Source: Rhodothermales bacterium (GTDB taxonomy: Bacteria; Bacteroidota; Rhodothermia; Rhodothermales; JAHQVL01). Taken from it: a DNA stretch of 64,000 bases. A program made the translations under genes and the position numbers. This document shows, piece after piece, positions 51,185 through 60,136 of the stretch. Each line of letters begins with the position of its first letter. Positions within the stretch are counted from its first letter, which is position 1. The notes below the pieces were generated by a model. That model was not told the DNA's origin, did not search any database, and saw nothing but the letters and a program-made list of their open reading frames with translations. The DNA lies in assembly GCA_041391505.1 (NCBI GenBank), contig JAWKNW010000026.1, forward strand, positions 15,101 through 79,100, given 5' to 3'.

Positions 51185-52621
51185 ATGTCCGATCTGTTCG
51201 AAAAACTCGTCTCTCTCTGCAAACGACGGGGCTTCATCTTCCCCTCTTCTGAAATCTACGGCGGCCTGAGCGCTACCTACGACTACGGCCCGCTCGGCGT
51301 AGAACTCAAGCGGAACGTGCGCGATTCGTGGTGGCAGGCGATGGTCTACCGGCACGATAACATCGCCGGCCTCGACGCGGCCATCCTCATGCACCCGACC
51401 ACCTGGAAAGCCTCCGGCCACGTCGATGCCTTCAACGACCCGCTGATCGACGACAAGGCGTCGAAGATGCGCTACCGCGCCGACCAGCTCATCGAGGGGC
51501 ATATCGCGAAGCTTCGCAACAAGGGAAAGGACGCCGAGGCGGATCGGGTTTACCAGCTGCTCGTCGATGCCCTTAACGCCGAGGACATGCCGAAGGCGCT
51601 CTACGACATCATCATGGGCGAGGAGATCAAGGGCCCCGACTCGGGCGCGTTCGACTGGACGGAGGTCCGCCAGTTCAACCTCATGTTCTCCACGCACATC
51701 GGCCCCGTGGCCGACGCCGATAGCAAGATCTACCTGCGCCCCGAAACCGCCCAGGGCATCTTCGTCAACTTCCACAACGTCCGCGAAACCTCGCGTCTGG
51801 CCGTGCCCTTCGGCATCGCCCAGATCGGCAAGGCCTTCCGCAACGAGATCGTCGCCCGCCAGTTCATCTTCCGCATGCGCGAGTTCGAGCAGATGGAGAT
51901 GCAGTATTTCGTGAAGCCCGGCACCCAGATGGAAGCCTTCGAGGCGTGGAAAGAGAAGCGGCTCCAGTGGCATCTGGCCAACGGCATCCCGGCCAGCAAA
52001 CTCCAGTACCACGTCCACGAAAAGCTGGCCCACTACGCCGACGCCGCGGTCGACATCCAGTACGAATTTCCGTTCGGCTGGCAGGAAATCGAGGGCATCC
52101 ACTCGCGCACCGACTTCGACCTGAGCCGGCACCAGGAGTACTCCGGCAAGAAGATGGAGTACTTCGACACGCAGACGCAGGAGCGCTACATCCCCTACGT
52201 CGTCGAGACCTCCGCCGGCATGGACCGCACGATCCTGATGCTCCTCAGCGAGGCCTATCGCGAGGAGGCCGTCAACGGCGAGGAGGAACGCGTCGTCCTC
52301 AAATTCCACCCGAAGATCGCCCCGATCAAGGTCGCCATCTTCCCGCTCGTCAAGAAGGACGGCATGCCGGAAGTCGCCGAGGCCATCGATCAGGACCTCC
52401 GCCAGCACTTCAATACCTTCTACGACGAGAAGGGCGCCGTCGGCCGGCGTTACCGCCGCATGGACGAGATCGGCACCCCCTACTGCGTCACCGTCGACGG
52501 CCAAACGATCGAGGACGGCACCGTGACGGTCCGCGAGCGCGACTCGATGCAGCAGGTGCGCATCCCGAAGGAAAACGTCAGCACCTATGTGTTTGACGGG
52601 ATGAGGAAATGGGGAGCGTGA
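51185..52621 (+). CDS. glyS: Glycyl-tRNA synthetase, alpha2 (archaeal/eukaryotic-type) form
   Basis: This 478-residue class II aminoacyl-tRNA synthetase has the 'FSSSEIYGGLSATYDYGPLG'-type opening (here 'FPSSEIYGG'), motif 2 'AFRNEIVARQFIFRMREFEQ', 'RPETAQGIFVNF', motif 3 'GMDRTILMLL', and a C-terminal anticodon-binding domain ('PIKVAIFPLVKKDGMPEVA'). Single-chain length and motifs fit the alpha2 enzyme, not the bacterial alpha2beta2 GlyQ/GlyS pair. It charges tRNA-Gly in the cytoplasm. Confidence 0.97.
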   Translation: MSDLFEKLVSLCKRRGFIFPSSEIYGGLSATYDYGPLGVELKRNVRDSWWQAMVYRHDNIAGLDAAILMHPTTWKASGHVDAFNDPLIDDKASKMRYRADQLIEGHIAKLRNKGKDAEADRVYQLLVDALNAEDMPKALYDIIMGEEIKGPDSGAFDWTEVRQFNLMFSTHIGPVADADSKIYLRPETAQGIFVNFHNVRETSRLAVPFGIAQIGKAFRNEIVARQFIFRMREFEQMEMQYFVKPGTQMEAFEAWKEKRLQWHLANGIPASKLQYHVHEKLAHYADAAVDIQYEFPFGWQEIEGIHSRTDFDLSRHQEYSGKKMEYFDTQTQERYIPYVVETSAGMDRTILMLLSEAYREEAVNGEEERVVLKFHPKIAPIKVAIFPLVKKDGMPEVAEAIDQDLRQHFNTFYDEKGAVGRRYRRMDEIGTPYCVTVDGQTIEDGTVTVRERDSMQQVRIPKENVSTYVFDGMRKWGA

Positions 52622-52635
52622 GGGGGATTTTTGAG

Positions 52636-52725
52636 GCTAGATGTAGGATGCTAGATGCAGGATGCAGGATGCGGGATGGAGGGCAACTGCCATCCCGCAT
52701 CCCGAACCCCGCATCCCGAACCTAC
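52636..52725. repeat. Heptamer repeat locus 12 (GGATGCA type, facing arms)
   Basis: Six left units (52636-52677: gctagat, gtaggat, gctagat, gcaggat, gcaggat, gcgggat) face five right units (52691-52725: catcccg, catcccg, aaccccg, catcccg, aacctac) across 13 nt. The right arm overlaps the stop codon of the converging T9SS repeat protein. Confidence 0.92.
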
Positions 52726-54413
52726 TTCATCAGCGCCAGCGTACGCGTCTGCGACCCGGCGGCCGTCTTGAGCCGGTAGATGTACATCCCGCTCGGCAGC
52801 GCGCCGGCGTCGAAGGATACTTCGTGCCGGCCGGCCGGCAGCGTCTCGTCGACCAGCGTCCGCACTTCACGTCCCAGCATGTCGAACACGGTCAGACTGA
52901 CCGGACCGGTTTGCGCCAGGTTGAATGGGATGCTCGTCGAGGGATTAAACGGATTCGGGTAATTCTGCTCCAGCGAAAAATCGCCCGGCAAGACGCCCTC
53001 GTCTTCCGAGGCGACGTTGCTATACGGTGCGATGAAGTGATAGTCCACCGGCACGAAGTACTCGGTCAGCACCGCAGACTGGTCGGCGGTCAGTATCTGG
53101 AACCGGACATGGTCCACGTCGGCCGCCGCCCCTGAGATCGTAAAAAATCCGCTGGCGGCTCCTTCACCCGTATACAGCCCCGACCCATGCGCGCCATAGC
53201 CGGGGGTCAGGCCGTCTGCGGTAAACGGCCGGCCGAAAATACGGGCCCCGCCGGCCTGTGCGATTGCGTAGTCGAATGTGAACGGCGTCTCCTCATCGAG
53301 CGTGAAGTACCCCGGTGAGGCATAGGCAAAATCGATGTTGGCGACGCGGTTGTCCGCGAACAGCACGTCAACCGGCACCACCAATTCCAGCAGAACCTGG
53401 GTCTGATCGTCCGTCAGCATCTGGAAGCGGATGCCGTCCACATGCACGGCGCCGGTATTGATCGTGAAGGTGCCGCTGCCCGACCCGGTGCCGACCGGAT
53501 AGGTGGGCGAGCCGCTGGCTCCGTAGCCCGGGGTGAGCCCTCCCTCGGTAAACGGCCGGGCAAAGATGCGCACGCCGCCGGCCTCGCTGGTGGCATAATC
53601 GAACGATACCTCGACCCGGTCCGTGGCGCTGCCGAGCGGCAACGCGGCCGGCGCATCCGGCGTCACGACGATGTTGCGGATCGCGTGATCCGAAAAGACA
53701 TAGTCCACGTCCAGAAAGAATTCCAGCAGCACCACGGTCTGGTCCGCGTTCGTCATGCGGAAGCGGATCTGGTCGACGGTCACATCCCCCTCGGTAATCG
53801 AGAAAAAGCCCGTGCCCGCCCCCGTGCCGGCCGGATAAATGCCGGACCCGTGCGCGGAGTAAGCCGGCGACAGATCGCCGCCGGTCATGGGACGCAAAAA
53901 GATGCGGACCCCGCCGACTTCCGACGTGGCGTAGTCGAACGTAGCCGAGACATCCTCGCCATGAACCAGCGAGGCGAAACCGGACGGATCGAGCGCGATG
54001 TTCGAGATCCCATGTTCACCGAAATGGATCTGGACATCGACGAAAAACTCCATGATGATCTCGGTCTGGTCGTCGTTCAGCATCTGGAACCGAATCTGAT
54101 CGACCGTGACGTCACCGCCGGTGATCGTGAACGTGCCGTTTCCGGCGCCGCTGCCGGTGGGGTATAACGGCGAGCCGCTCGCGGTATAACCCGGCGTAAG
54201 TGCACCCTCGGTAAAGGGACGGGCGAAAATCCGAACGCCGCCGGCGCGGCCCGTCGCGTATGCGAAACTGATTTCGACGTTCTGGTTGTGGGTTAGATAG
54301 GAGGGGCTGGGCTGGGCAATGCGGATGCCGGAGATGGAGTCGGCCAGGGCCGGAGAAACGGCCAGCAACCCTGCCGCCGTAAAAAGAAGCGCGTTGTAAA
54401 GGAATGTTCTCAT
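52722..54413 (-). CDS. T9SS-secreted protein with four ~105-residue repeats
   Basis: This 563-residue protein has a signal peptide 'LFTAAGLLAVSPALADS'. Four tandem beta-rich repeats follow, each with 'FxYAxxxAGGxRIFxRPFT', 'PGYxAxGSxxYPxGxGxGxG', 'FTI...VDxIRFQM', 'DDQTxxLLEFxxPVD'. The final ~90 residues are a T9SS sorting domain ('QNYPNPFNPSTSIPFNL', 'MLGREVRTLVDETLPAGRHE', 'LPSGMYIYRLK'). No enzyme motif is visible; it may be a surface adhesin or scaffold. The repeat family is unknown to me. Confidence 0.85.
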   Translation of the reverse strand: MRTFLYNALLFTAAGLLAVSPALADSISGIRIAQPSPSYLTHNQNVEISFAYATGRAGGVRIFARPFTEGALTPGYTASGSPLYPTGSGAGNGTFTITGGDVTVDQIRFQMLNDDQTEIIMEFFVDVQIHFGEHGISNIALDPSGFASLVHGEDVSATFDYATSEVGGVRIFLRPMTGGDLSPAYSAHGSGIYPAGTGAGTGFFSITEGDVTVDQIRFRMTNADQTVVLLEFFLDVDYVFSDHAIRNIVVTPDAPAALPLGSATDRVEVSFDYATSEAGGVRIFARPFTEGGLTPGYGASGSPTYPVGTGSGSGTFTINTGAVHVDGIRFQMLTDDQTQVLLELVVPVDVLFADNRVANIDFAYASPGYFTLDEETPFTFDYAIAQAGGARIFGRPFTADGLTPGYGAHGSGLYTGEGAASGFFTISGAAADVDHVRFQILTADQSAVLTEYFVPVDYHFIAPYSNVASEDEGVLPGDFSLEQNYPNPFNPSTSIPFNLAQTGPVSLTVFDMLGREVRTLVDETLPAGRHEVSFDAGALPSGMYIYRLKTAAGSQTRTLALMK

Positions 54414-54557
54414 GATTGCGAAGCGGTAGTGAGAAAGAGAGCGTCAACAACCCATGCGCATTCGCTCCGCCAGATCCGACATCGGGCTCCGATGCGCCGT
54501 AGCGATGCGCGGCGTATATTGCGGAGCCCCTACCGCCAATCGCCTACACCCGTACCC

Positions 54558-56294
54558 ATGTTCGCCCATCGCGCTGCTCGCTCCGGCCCTGCCGGAATGA
54601 CCCTCATCGCCTTCGCGCTCGTTCTGGTTGGCTGCGATCAGCCCCGTGAACGAGCGGCCGACCTCGTTTTAACCAACGGTCGGATCGTCACGGTAGACTC
54701 CCTCCTTCCGGAAGCCCAGGCCCTCGCGGTGCGGGGAGACCGAATCCTCGCCCTGGGCAGTTCGGACGACATGGCCGACTATATCGGCGAGGACACGGAG
54801 GTCATCGACCTCGCCGGCCGGCTCGCGATACCCGGTTTTATCGAGGGGCACGGGCATTTCCTGGGCATCGGGCAGGCCAAGATGATCCTCGACCTCACCC
54901 AGGCGCACAGCTGGCAGGAGATGGTCGACATGGTGGCCGAGGCCGCCCGGCAGGCCGAACCCGGCGAGTGGATCCTGGGACGCGGCTGGCATCAGGAGAA
55001 ATGGGATGAAACCCCGGCCGGCAGCGTCGACGGCGTCCCGACGCACCACGGCATGAGCGCCGTCTCCCCGGATAACCCGGTCTTCCTGTCTCACGCCAGC
55101 GGGCACGCCGCGTTTGCCAACGCGCTCGCCCTCCAGCTGGGCCGCGTCAGTCCCGAAACGCCCGATCCCGCCGGCGGCGAAATCGTGCACGACGACCGCG
55201 GCGAGCCGACCGGTCTGCTGCGCGAGACGGCCCAGGGGCTCGTCCGGCAGGCGCTCAACGCCTACATGGAACAGCGCACGCCCGAACAGATCGAGGCCGA
55301 CCTCCGCAAACAGGTCGAACTCGCCGGCGCCGCCGCCCTCGCCAACGGCATCACGTCGTTCCAGGATGCGGGCTCCACCTTCGAAGAGATCGACTTCTTC
55401 AAACGCCTGGCGGATGAAGGCGCGTTGCCCGTGCGGCTCTATGTGATGGTCCGCGGCGAAACCCCTGAAACGCTGGACGCCCGGATGGACGACTATTTCA
55501 TGCCGGATTATGGCGACAACTGGCTCAGCGTCCGCTCGATCAAACTGGTGATGGATGGCGCGCTGGGCCCCCACGGCGCGTGGTTGCTCGAACCCTACGA
55601 GGACATGCCCAAAAGCGCCGGCCTCAATCTCTCCCCCATCGCCGAGCTCGAAGCGGCCGCCAACGTCGCCATCGCCCACGGCTACCAGGTCAACATCCAC
55701 GCCATCGGCGACCGGGCCAACCGCGAGGTGCTCGACATCTACGAACGGGTCTTCGCCGCTCATCCAGACGCGCCGCCCCTCCGGTGGCGCATCGAACACG
55801 CCCAGCACCTGCATCCGGACGATGTACGGCGGATGGCCGACCTCGGCGTCGTGGCGGCCATGCAGGGCGTCCACGCCACCTCCGACGGGCCCTGGGTGCT
55901 GAAGCGGCTCGGCGAACGGCGCGCCCGGGAAGGAGCCTACGTCTGGCAGGATCTCTGGCAGGCCGGCGTCGTCGTGGGCAATGGCACCGACGCGCCGGTA
56001 GAGGACGTGAGCGCCATCGCGAGCTACTATGCGACCGTGAGCCGGCGCATGAACAACGGCGAGATCTTCTTCCCCGAACAACGCCTCTCACGCATGCAGG
56101 CGCTCGAATCCTACACCCTCAACAACGCCTACGCCGCATTCGAGGAAGACCTGAAAGGGTCGCTGGCTCCCGGCAAACTCGCGGACATCGCCGTACTCTC
56201 GCGGGATATGCTCACGATACCCGAGGACGAAATCCCCGAAACGACCGTCGACTTCACCATCCTGGGCGGCCGAATCGCCTACCGGGCCGATTAG
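54558..56294 (+). CDS. Amidohydrolase-family lipoprotein (YtcJ-like)
   Basis: This 578-residue protein has an N-terminal lipobox 'FALVLVGCDQ', so it is a lipoprotein. Metal-binding 'GFIEGHGHFLG' (~96), a His-rich 'HASGHAAFANA', 'MDGALGPHGAWLL', 'HAIGDRANREVLD', 'IEHAQHLHPDD' and Asp in 'GNGTDAPVEDV' fit amidohydrolase 3 (YtcJ-like) enzymes with a complete site. The substrate is unknown. I chose the ATG at 54558 so that the lipobox falls near the N-terminus. It is divergent from the T9SS repeat protein. Confidence 0.88.
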   Translation: MFAHRAARSGPAGMTLIAFALVLVGCDQPRERAADLVLTNGRIVTVDSLLPEAQALAVRGDRILALGSSDDMADYIGEDTEVIDLAGRLAIPGFIEGHGHFLGIGQAKMILDLTQAHSWQEMVDMVAEAARQAEPGEWILGRGWHQEKWDETPAGSVDGVPTHHGMSAVSPDNPVFLSHASGHAAFANALALQLGRVSPETPDPAGGEIVHDDRGEPTGLLRETAQGLVRQALNAYMEQRTPEQIEADLRKQVELAGAAALANGITSFQDAGSTFEEIDFFKRLADEGALPVRLYVMVRGETPETLDARMDDYFMPDYGDNWLSVRSIKLVMDGALGPHGAWLLEPYEDMPKSAGLNLSPIAELEAAANVAIAHGYQVNIHAIGDRANREVLDIYERVFAAHPDAPPLRWRIEHAQHLHPDDVRRMADLGVVAAMQGVHATSDGPWVLKRLGERRAREGAYVWQDLWQAGVVVGNGTDAPVEDVSAIASYYATVSRRMNNGEIFFPEQRLSRMQALESYTLNNAYAAFEEDLKGSLAPGKLADIAVLSRDMLTIPEDEIPETTVDFTILGGRIAYRAD

Positions 56295-56490
56295 CTGCGC
56301 AGCAGGGCGTGCATTTTAATACACTAATTTTGTACAATTCCGGGGCAACGAGCACGCGAAACCTTGAATTCAGGCCGTTTTCGGACCCACGCGGTCTGTG
56401 GAGTAGCGTTTGTTCTAATCCTACCGCCGGTGCGGAATGCCTTCGGGCTCCGTCGCGCGTTTTTTACCATCCATCGCCAACCTATACCCG

Positions 56491-57108
56491 ATGAACCTTC
56501 TCAACAGTGTGCTCCAGAACGGCGCCGTGCTTCAACAGATGGCCCAGCAGCTGAATCTGAACCCATCCCAGGTGCAGAGCGCCGTGACGCATATGCTGCC
56601 GGCCCTGTCCCGCGGCATCCAGAAAAACATTTCGTCCCCGAGCGGTCTCGAAGGCCTCCTGGGCGCGCTCTCGAAAGGCAGCCACGCGCAGTATGTCGAA
56701 AACCCGAACATGCTCGGAGCCGCTGAGACGATCCAGGACGGCAACGCCATCCTCGGCCACATCCTCGGCAGCAAGGACGTGAGCCGCAACGTGGCCGGCC
56801 ACGCCGCCCAGGAAACGGGCCTCGACGCCGGTCTGCTGAAGAAGATGCTTCCGATGCTCGCGACGGTCGTGATGGGATCCCTCAGCAAGAAGACGTCGAA
56901 CGCCGGCCTGCTCGAAGGCCTCGCGGGCGCCATGGGCGGCGGCAACAGCGGCGGCGGGCTCCTCGGCGGACTCCTCAAGGGTCTCGCCGGCGGCGGCCAG
57001 CGCTCGGCCGGCAACCCGGCGCTCGACATGCTCGGCGGCTTCCTCGACGCCGATAAGGACGGCTCGGTCGTGGACGACCTGCTCGGCATGGCGAAGAAGT
57101 TCTTCTAG
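56491..57108 (+). CDS. DUF937-family protein
   Basis: This 205-residue protein has helical segments 'LLNSVLQNGAVLQQMAQQLN', 'QVQSAVTHMLPALSRGI', a middle 'HILGSKDVSRNVAGHAAQET', and Gly-rich 'GAMGGGNSGGGLLGGLLKGL' before 'LDMLGGFLDADKDGSVVDDL'. This is typical of DUF937, whose function is unknown. I chose the ATG at 56491; the frame is open from 56437. It stands alone between a lipoprotein gene and a terminator. Confidence 0.85.
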   Translation: MNLLNSVLQNGAVLQQMAQQLNLNPSQVQSAVTHMLPALSRGIQKNISSPSGLEGLLGALSKGSHAQYVENPNMLGAAETIQDGNAILGHILGSKDVSRNVAGHAAQETGLDAGLLKKMLPMLATVVMGSLSKKTSNAGLLEGLAGAMGGGNSGGGLLGGLLKGLAGGGQRSAGNPALDMLGGFLDADKDGSVVDDLLGMAKKFF

Positions 57109-57181
57109 CCAGACGCCCTTCCCCGATACAGACGACCGCTCCTCCCCGGATTCGATCCGACGGGGCAGGTCGCCGAATCGC

Positions 57182-57220
57182 CAGGCTCCGTGCGCAACGC
57201 GCGGAGCCTGTTTTATTTTT
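57182..57220 (+). terminator. Intrinsic terminator after DUF937
   Basis: Stem caggctccg (57182-57190) with cggagcctg (57202-57210), a partly paired 11-nt loop, then ttttattttt (57211-57220). The mpl stop codon on the opposite strand lies inside the T-tract. Confidence 0.9.
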
Positions 57221-58688
57221 CCCGCTCCCGCAGGGCCGCCAGCAGCCGGCGGTGCACGCCGCCGAACCCGCCGTTGCTCATGATCAGCACCACGTCGCCC
57301 GGCGCCACGAGTTCGAGCAGCAGGGCAAGCATCGCATCCGGACTGTCCGCCCGGTGGGCATCCACGCCCCGGCGACACAGGGAGTCGACCACCACCTGCG
57401 GGTCCAGGAAATCGGCGGCGTTGTCGTTATGGCGAAACGGCGGGGTACAGATGCAGGACACATCCGCCTGAACGAGCGCCTCGATATAGGTCTGCTCGAA
57501 CGCCTTGCGCCGGCTCGTGTTGGTGCGCGGCTCGAATACCGCCACCAGCCGGCGACCGGGATTCGCATCCCGCACGGCGTCGACGGTGACGCGCACGGCG
57601 GTGGGATGGTGCGCGAAGTCGTCGAGCACGCGCACCCCGTTCGCTTCGCCGAGCACTTCCTGGCGGCGCACCATGCCGGGAAACGAGCCCAGTCCGGCGC
57701 GCAGGGCGTCCATATCCAGCCCCTCATCCAGCGCCAGCGCGCAGACGGCCAGCGCGTTGCTCAGGTTGTGCCGGCCAAACAGGGGAAGGTGAAGCCGGCC
57801 GCGCGTCGTGCCGTCCACCACCAGATCGAACGACTGCCCCCGGGCATCGACGGCGACATGGGCGCAGGTGACCGCGTTGCCGGGGCTCAAACCGTACAGA
57901 ACCACCCGGCTGCGGGCCTCGGCGGCGAGTTCGCGGACCGGGTCGTGGTCGCCGCAAAGCGCCAGCAGGCCGGCCTCGGGGACGAGCCGGGCGAACGAGA
58001 CAAACGCCTCCCGGTACGACGCCCAGTCGGGATAGATATCCGTGTGGTCCAACTCCATCGACGTCACGATACCGCTCGTCGGCTGGTAGTGGACGAATTT
58101 CGGTCGCTTATCGAAATAGGCGCAATCGTACTCGTCACCCTCCACCACGAAATGCGGCCCGCTGCCGATGCCAAAGCTGGTCTGCATGCCCTGCAGCACG
58201 CCGCCGACCAGAAAGCCGGGGTCACGCCCGGCCGAACGCAGTACGTGTACAAGCAACCCGGTCGTGGTCGTTTTGCCGTGCGTTCCGGCAACCACGAGCG
58301 AACGCCGGCCCGTGAGAAAGAGGTGGGAAAGCGTCTCGGGAAACGACAGCTGCACCAGCCCGCGATCGCGCGCCGCGGCGGCTTCGGGGTGCGTCGGGGT
58401 ACAGGCGTTGCCCACGACCACCAGATCGGGCGGAGGATCGAGATGCGCCGCGTCGTAGCCTTCGACGACGTGGATGCCGGCTTCCGCCAGCCGGGTGCTC
58501 ATGGGCGGGTAGACCGCTTGATCCGAGCCCGAAACCGCGTAGCCGGCCTCTTTCAGCAAGCCGGCCAGCGACCCCATGCCGGTGCCGCAGATGCCGATGA
58601 GATAGACGGTGCGCAGCGCGTCCGGAGCGGGGGCGGGCGGGCGCTCGAAGACGCGCAGGTGCGCGTCGGGCAACAGGGCGATGTTCAT
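57213..58688 (-). CDS. mpl: UDP-N-acetylmuramate:L-Ala-gamma-D-Glu-meso-DAP ligase
   Basis: This 491-residue Mur ligase-family protein has 'YLIGICGTGMGSLAGLLKEA', the ATP loop 'VVAGTHGKTTTTGLLVH', 'VEGDEYDCAYFDKRPKFVHY', 'SMELDHTDIYPDW' and 'LDDFAHHPTAVRVTVDAV'. It reattaches recycled murein tripeptide to UDP-MurNAc. The 'DEYDCAYFDKRPKF' segment is characteristic of Mpl rather than MurC. It overlaps the CBS gene stop by 4 nt (ATGA). I chose the ATG at 58688 rather than upstream codons lying inside that gene. Confidence 0.92.
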   Translation of the reverse strand: MNIALLPDAHLRVFERPPAPAPDALRTVYLIGICGTGMGSLAGLLKEAGYAVSGSDQAVYPPMSTRLAEAGIHVVEGYDAAHLDPPPDLVVVGNACTPTHPEAAAARDRGLVQLSFPETLSHLFLTGRRSLVVAGTHGKTTTTGLLVHVLRSAGRDPGFLVGGVLQGMQTSFGIGSGPHFVVEGDEYDCAYFDKRPKFVHYQPTSGIVTSMELDHTDIYPDWASYREAFVSFARLVPEAGLLALCGDHDPVRELAAEARSRVVLYGLSPGNAVTCAHVAVDARGQSFDLVVDGTTRGRLHLPLFGRHNLSNALAVCALALDEGLDMDALRAGLGSFPGMVRRQEVLGEANGVRVLDDFAHHPTAVRVTVDAVRDANPGRRLVAVFEPRTNTSRRKAFEQTYIEALVQADVSCICTPPFRHNDNAADFLDPQVVVDSLCRRGVDAHRADSPDAMLALLLELVAPGDVVLIMSNGGFGGVHRRLLAALREREK

Positions 58689-59806
58689 TCCGACGATGTA
58701 CGATCCGTTTCTACCGGGCGGGTAACCGGTGCGTCCCGGCCCGGGCTGATGGCCTCGCCGCCTTCCGTGACGAGCCCCAGCCGGCGCGCGCGACGCGTCC
58801 ATTGCTGCCGCGCCCACTCCTGGAGGTCCTTGATGTTGTCGGCCTCGTCGACGATCTCCATGCCGAGCAGCGTTTCGACGACATCCTCCATCGTGACGAT
58901 GCCGGCAAAGCCCCCGTATTCATCCACCACCATGGCGATATGATCCAGCCGGTCGAGCAAGCGATCGAGCAGGGCCGAAATCGGCAGCGCGTCCGGCACC
59001 ACCATGATCTCGCGCGCCAGCTTCGCAAGCTGCATGCTCCCGTTCCCCTGCGCCGCCTTGAGCAGCATGTCGTCCTTCAACACGTACCCCACGACGTGGT
59101 CGCGGCTTTCGCGGTAGACGACGATGCGGGAAAAACGAAACTCTTCGTGCGCCGCCATGACCTCGTCGATGGTCATCGCCTCGGACAGCGCGAAGACCAC
59201 GATGCGCGGCGTCATGATATCCTTGACGCGGATGGTCGTAAAGCGGAACAGGTTCTTGAGGATCCGCGATTCGTTTTCGTGGAAGACCCCCTCCTGCTGA
59301 CCCACCTCCGCCAGCGCCGTAAATTCCTCGCGGCTGAACGAGGAGCCGCGCTTGTTGCGCGCCAGCAGCAGCGTGATGCCCTGGGAGAGCTTGACGAGCG
59401 GCCACAGGATCCAGATGAGCGGCGTCAGGATGCGCACGACGATCGGGGCGAGCCGGCGCCAGTACAGCGCGCCGACCGTTTTCGGGATGATCTCCGAAAA
59501 CACGAGGATGATAAACGTCAGGATGGCGGAAAACACCCCGACGACCTGGTTGTCGAACACGATCGCGGCCTGCGCGCCGGCGCCGGCGGCGCCCATCGTA
59601 TTGGCCATGGTGTTCATACTGAGGATGGCCGCCAGCGGCCGGTCGATGTGCGCCTTGAGCGCACGGATCTGCTTTCCGAGCGGCCGGCCTTCCTGCTCGA
59701 GACGCGCGATGTAGGAAGGCGTTATGCTCAGAATAACCGCCTCCATGATCGAACACAGGAAGGAGACACCGGTCGCCAGAAGTACGTACAGGATTAGCAG
59801 AGTCAT
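58685..59806 (-). CDS. CNNM/DUF21 transmembrane protein with CBS-domain pair
   Basis: This 373-residue protein has an N-terminal DUF21/CNNM membrane domain (~1-150), with conserved 'SMNTMANTMGAAGAGAQA' and 'FSEIIPKTVGALYW', followed by two CBS domains ('MTPRIVVFALSEAMTIDEVM', 'MVVDEYGGFAGIVTMEDVVE'). It lacks the usual CorC-type C-terminal extension. Family members are implicated in Mg2+/Co2+ transport; the hemolysin label is historical. It is followed by mpl with a 4-nt overlap. Confidence 0.92.
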   Translation of the reverse strand: MTLLILYVLLATGVSFLCSIMEAVILSITPSYIARLEQEGRPLGKQIRALKAHIDRPLAAILSMNTMANTMGAAGAGAQAAIVFDNQVVGVFSAILTFIILVFSEIIPKTVGALYWRRLAPIVVRILTPLIWILWPLVKLSQGITLLLARNKRGSSFSREEFTALAEVGQQEGVFHENESRILKNLFRFTTIRVKDIMTPRIVVFALSEAMTIDEVMAAHEEFRFSRIVVYRESRDHVVGYVLKDDMLLKAAQGNGSMQLAKLAREIMVVPDALPISALLDRLLDRLDHIAMVVDEYGGFAGIVTMEDVVETLLGMEIVDEADNIKDLQEWARQQWTRRARRLGLVTEGGEAISPGRDAPVTRPVETDRTSSE

Positions 59807-60136
59807 GCGGGCTTCAACGACCTACCTTCGCTTTGGATGCGCCATCGAGAGGGCTCACAGGAACTTCAGCCTTGCTTTTTGCGCGCATCCTTGAGGACCT
59901 GAGCATTATCTTAACGCATACCGAGTATAGGTTCAATTAACGACTTTTTCCATCTTCTTCCTTTCGAGACACGCCATGATTCCGCGCGGAATGCACGACG
60001 GCATGAGAATAGCTATCGATCGCATGAAGCGTCCCGTAAAACGTACGCCAGACGCCCTGTCAGACAGCACGTCTCGCTCATTCTCCCTGCGACTTCTGCC
60101 TGATCCTCACGATCCGATCCTTTCTGCTGCACGACC
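59807..60136. other. 330-bp gap, possible 54-codon ORF
   Basis: It lies between two divergent genes. An ATG at 59976 opens a 54-codon ORF ending in a TGA at 60138-60140, whose TTGA overlaps the TTG start of the next gene by 4 nt. The peptide ('MIPRGMHDGMRIAIDRM' and a basic rest) has no recognisable feature, so I treat it as unproven. No RNA gene or repeat is seen. Confidence 0.4.
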
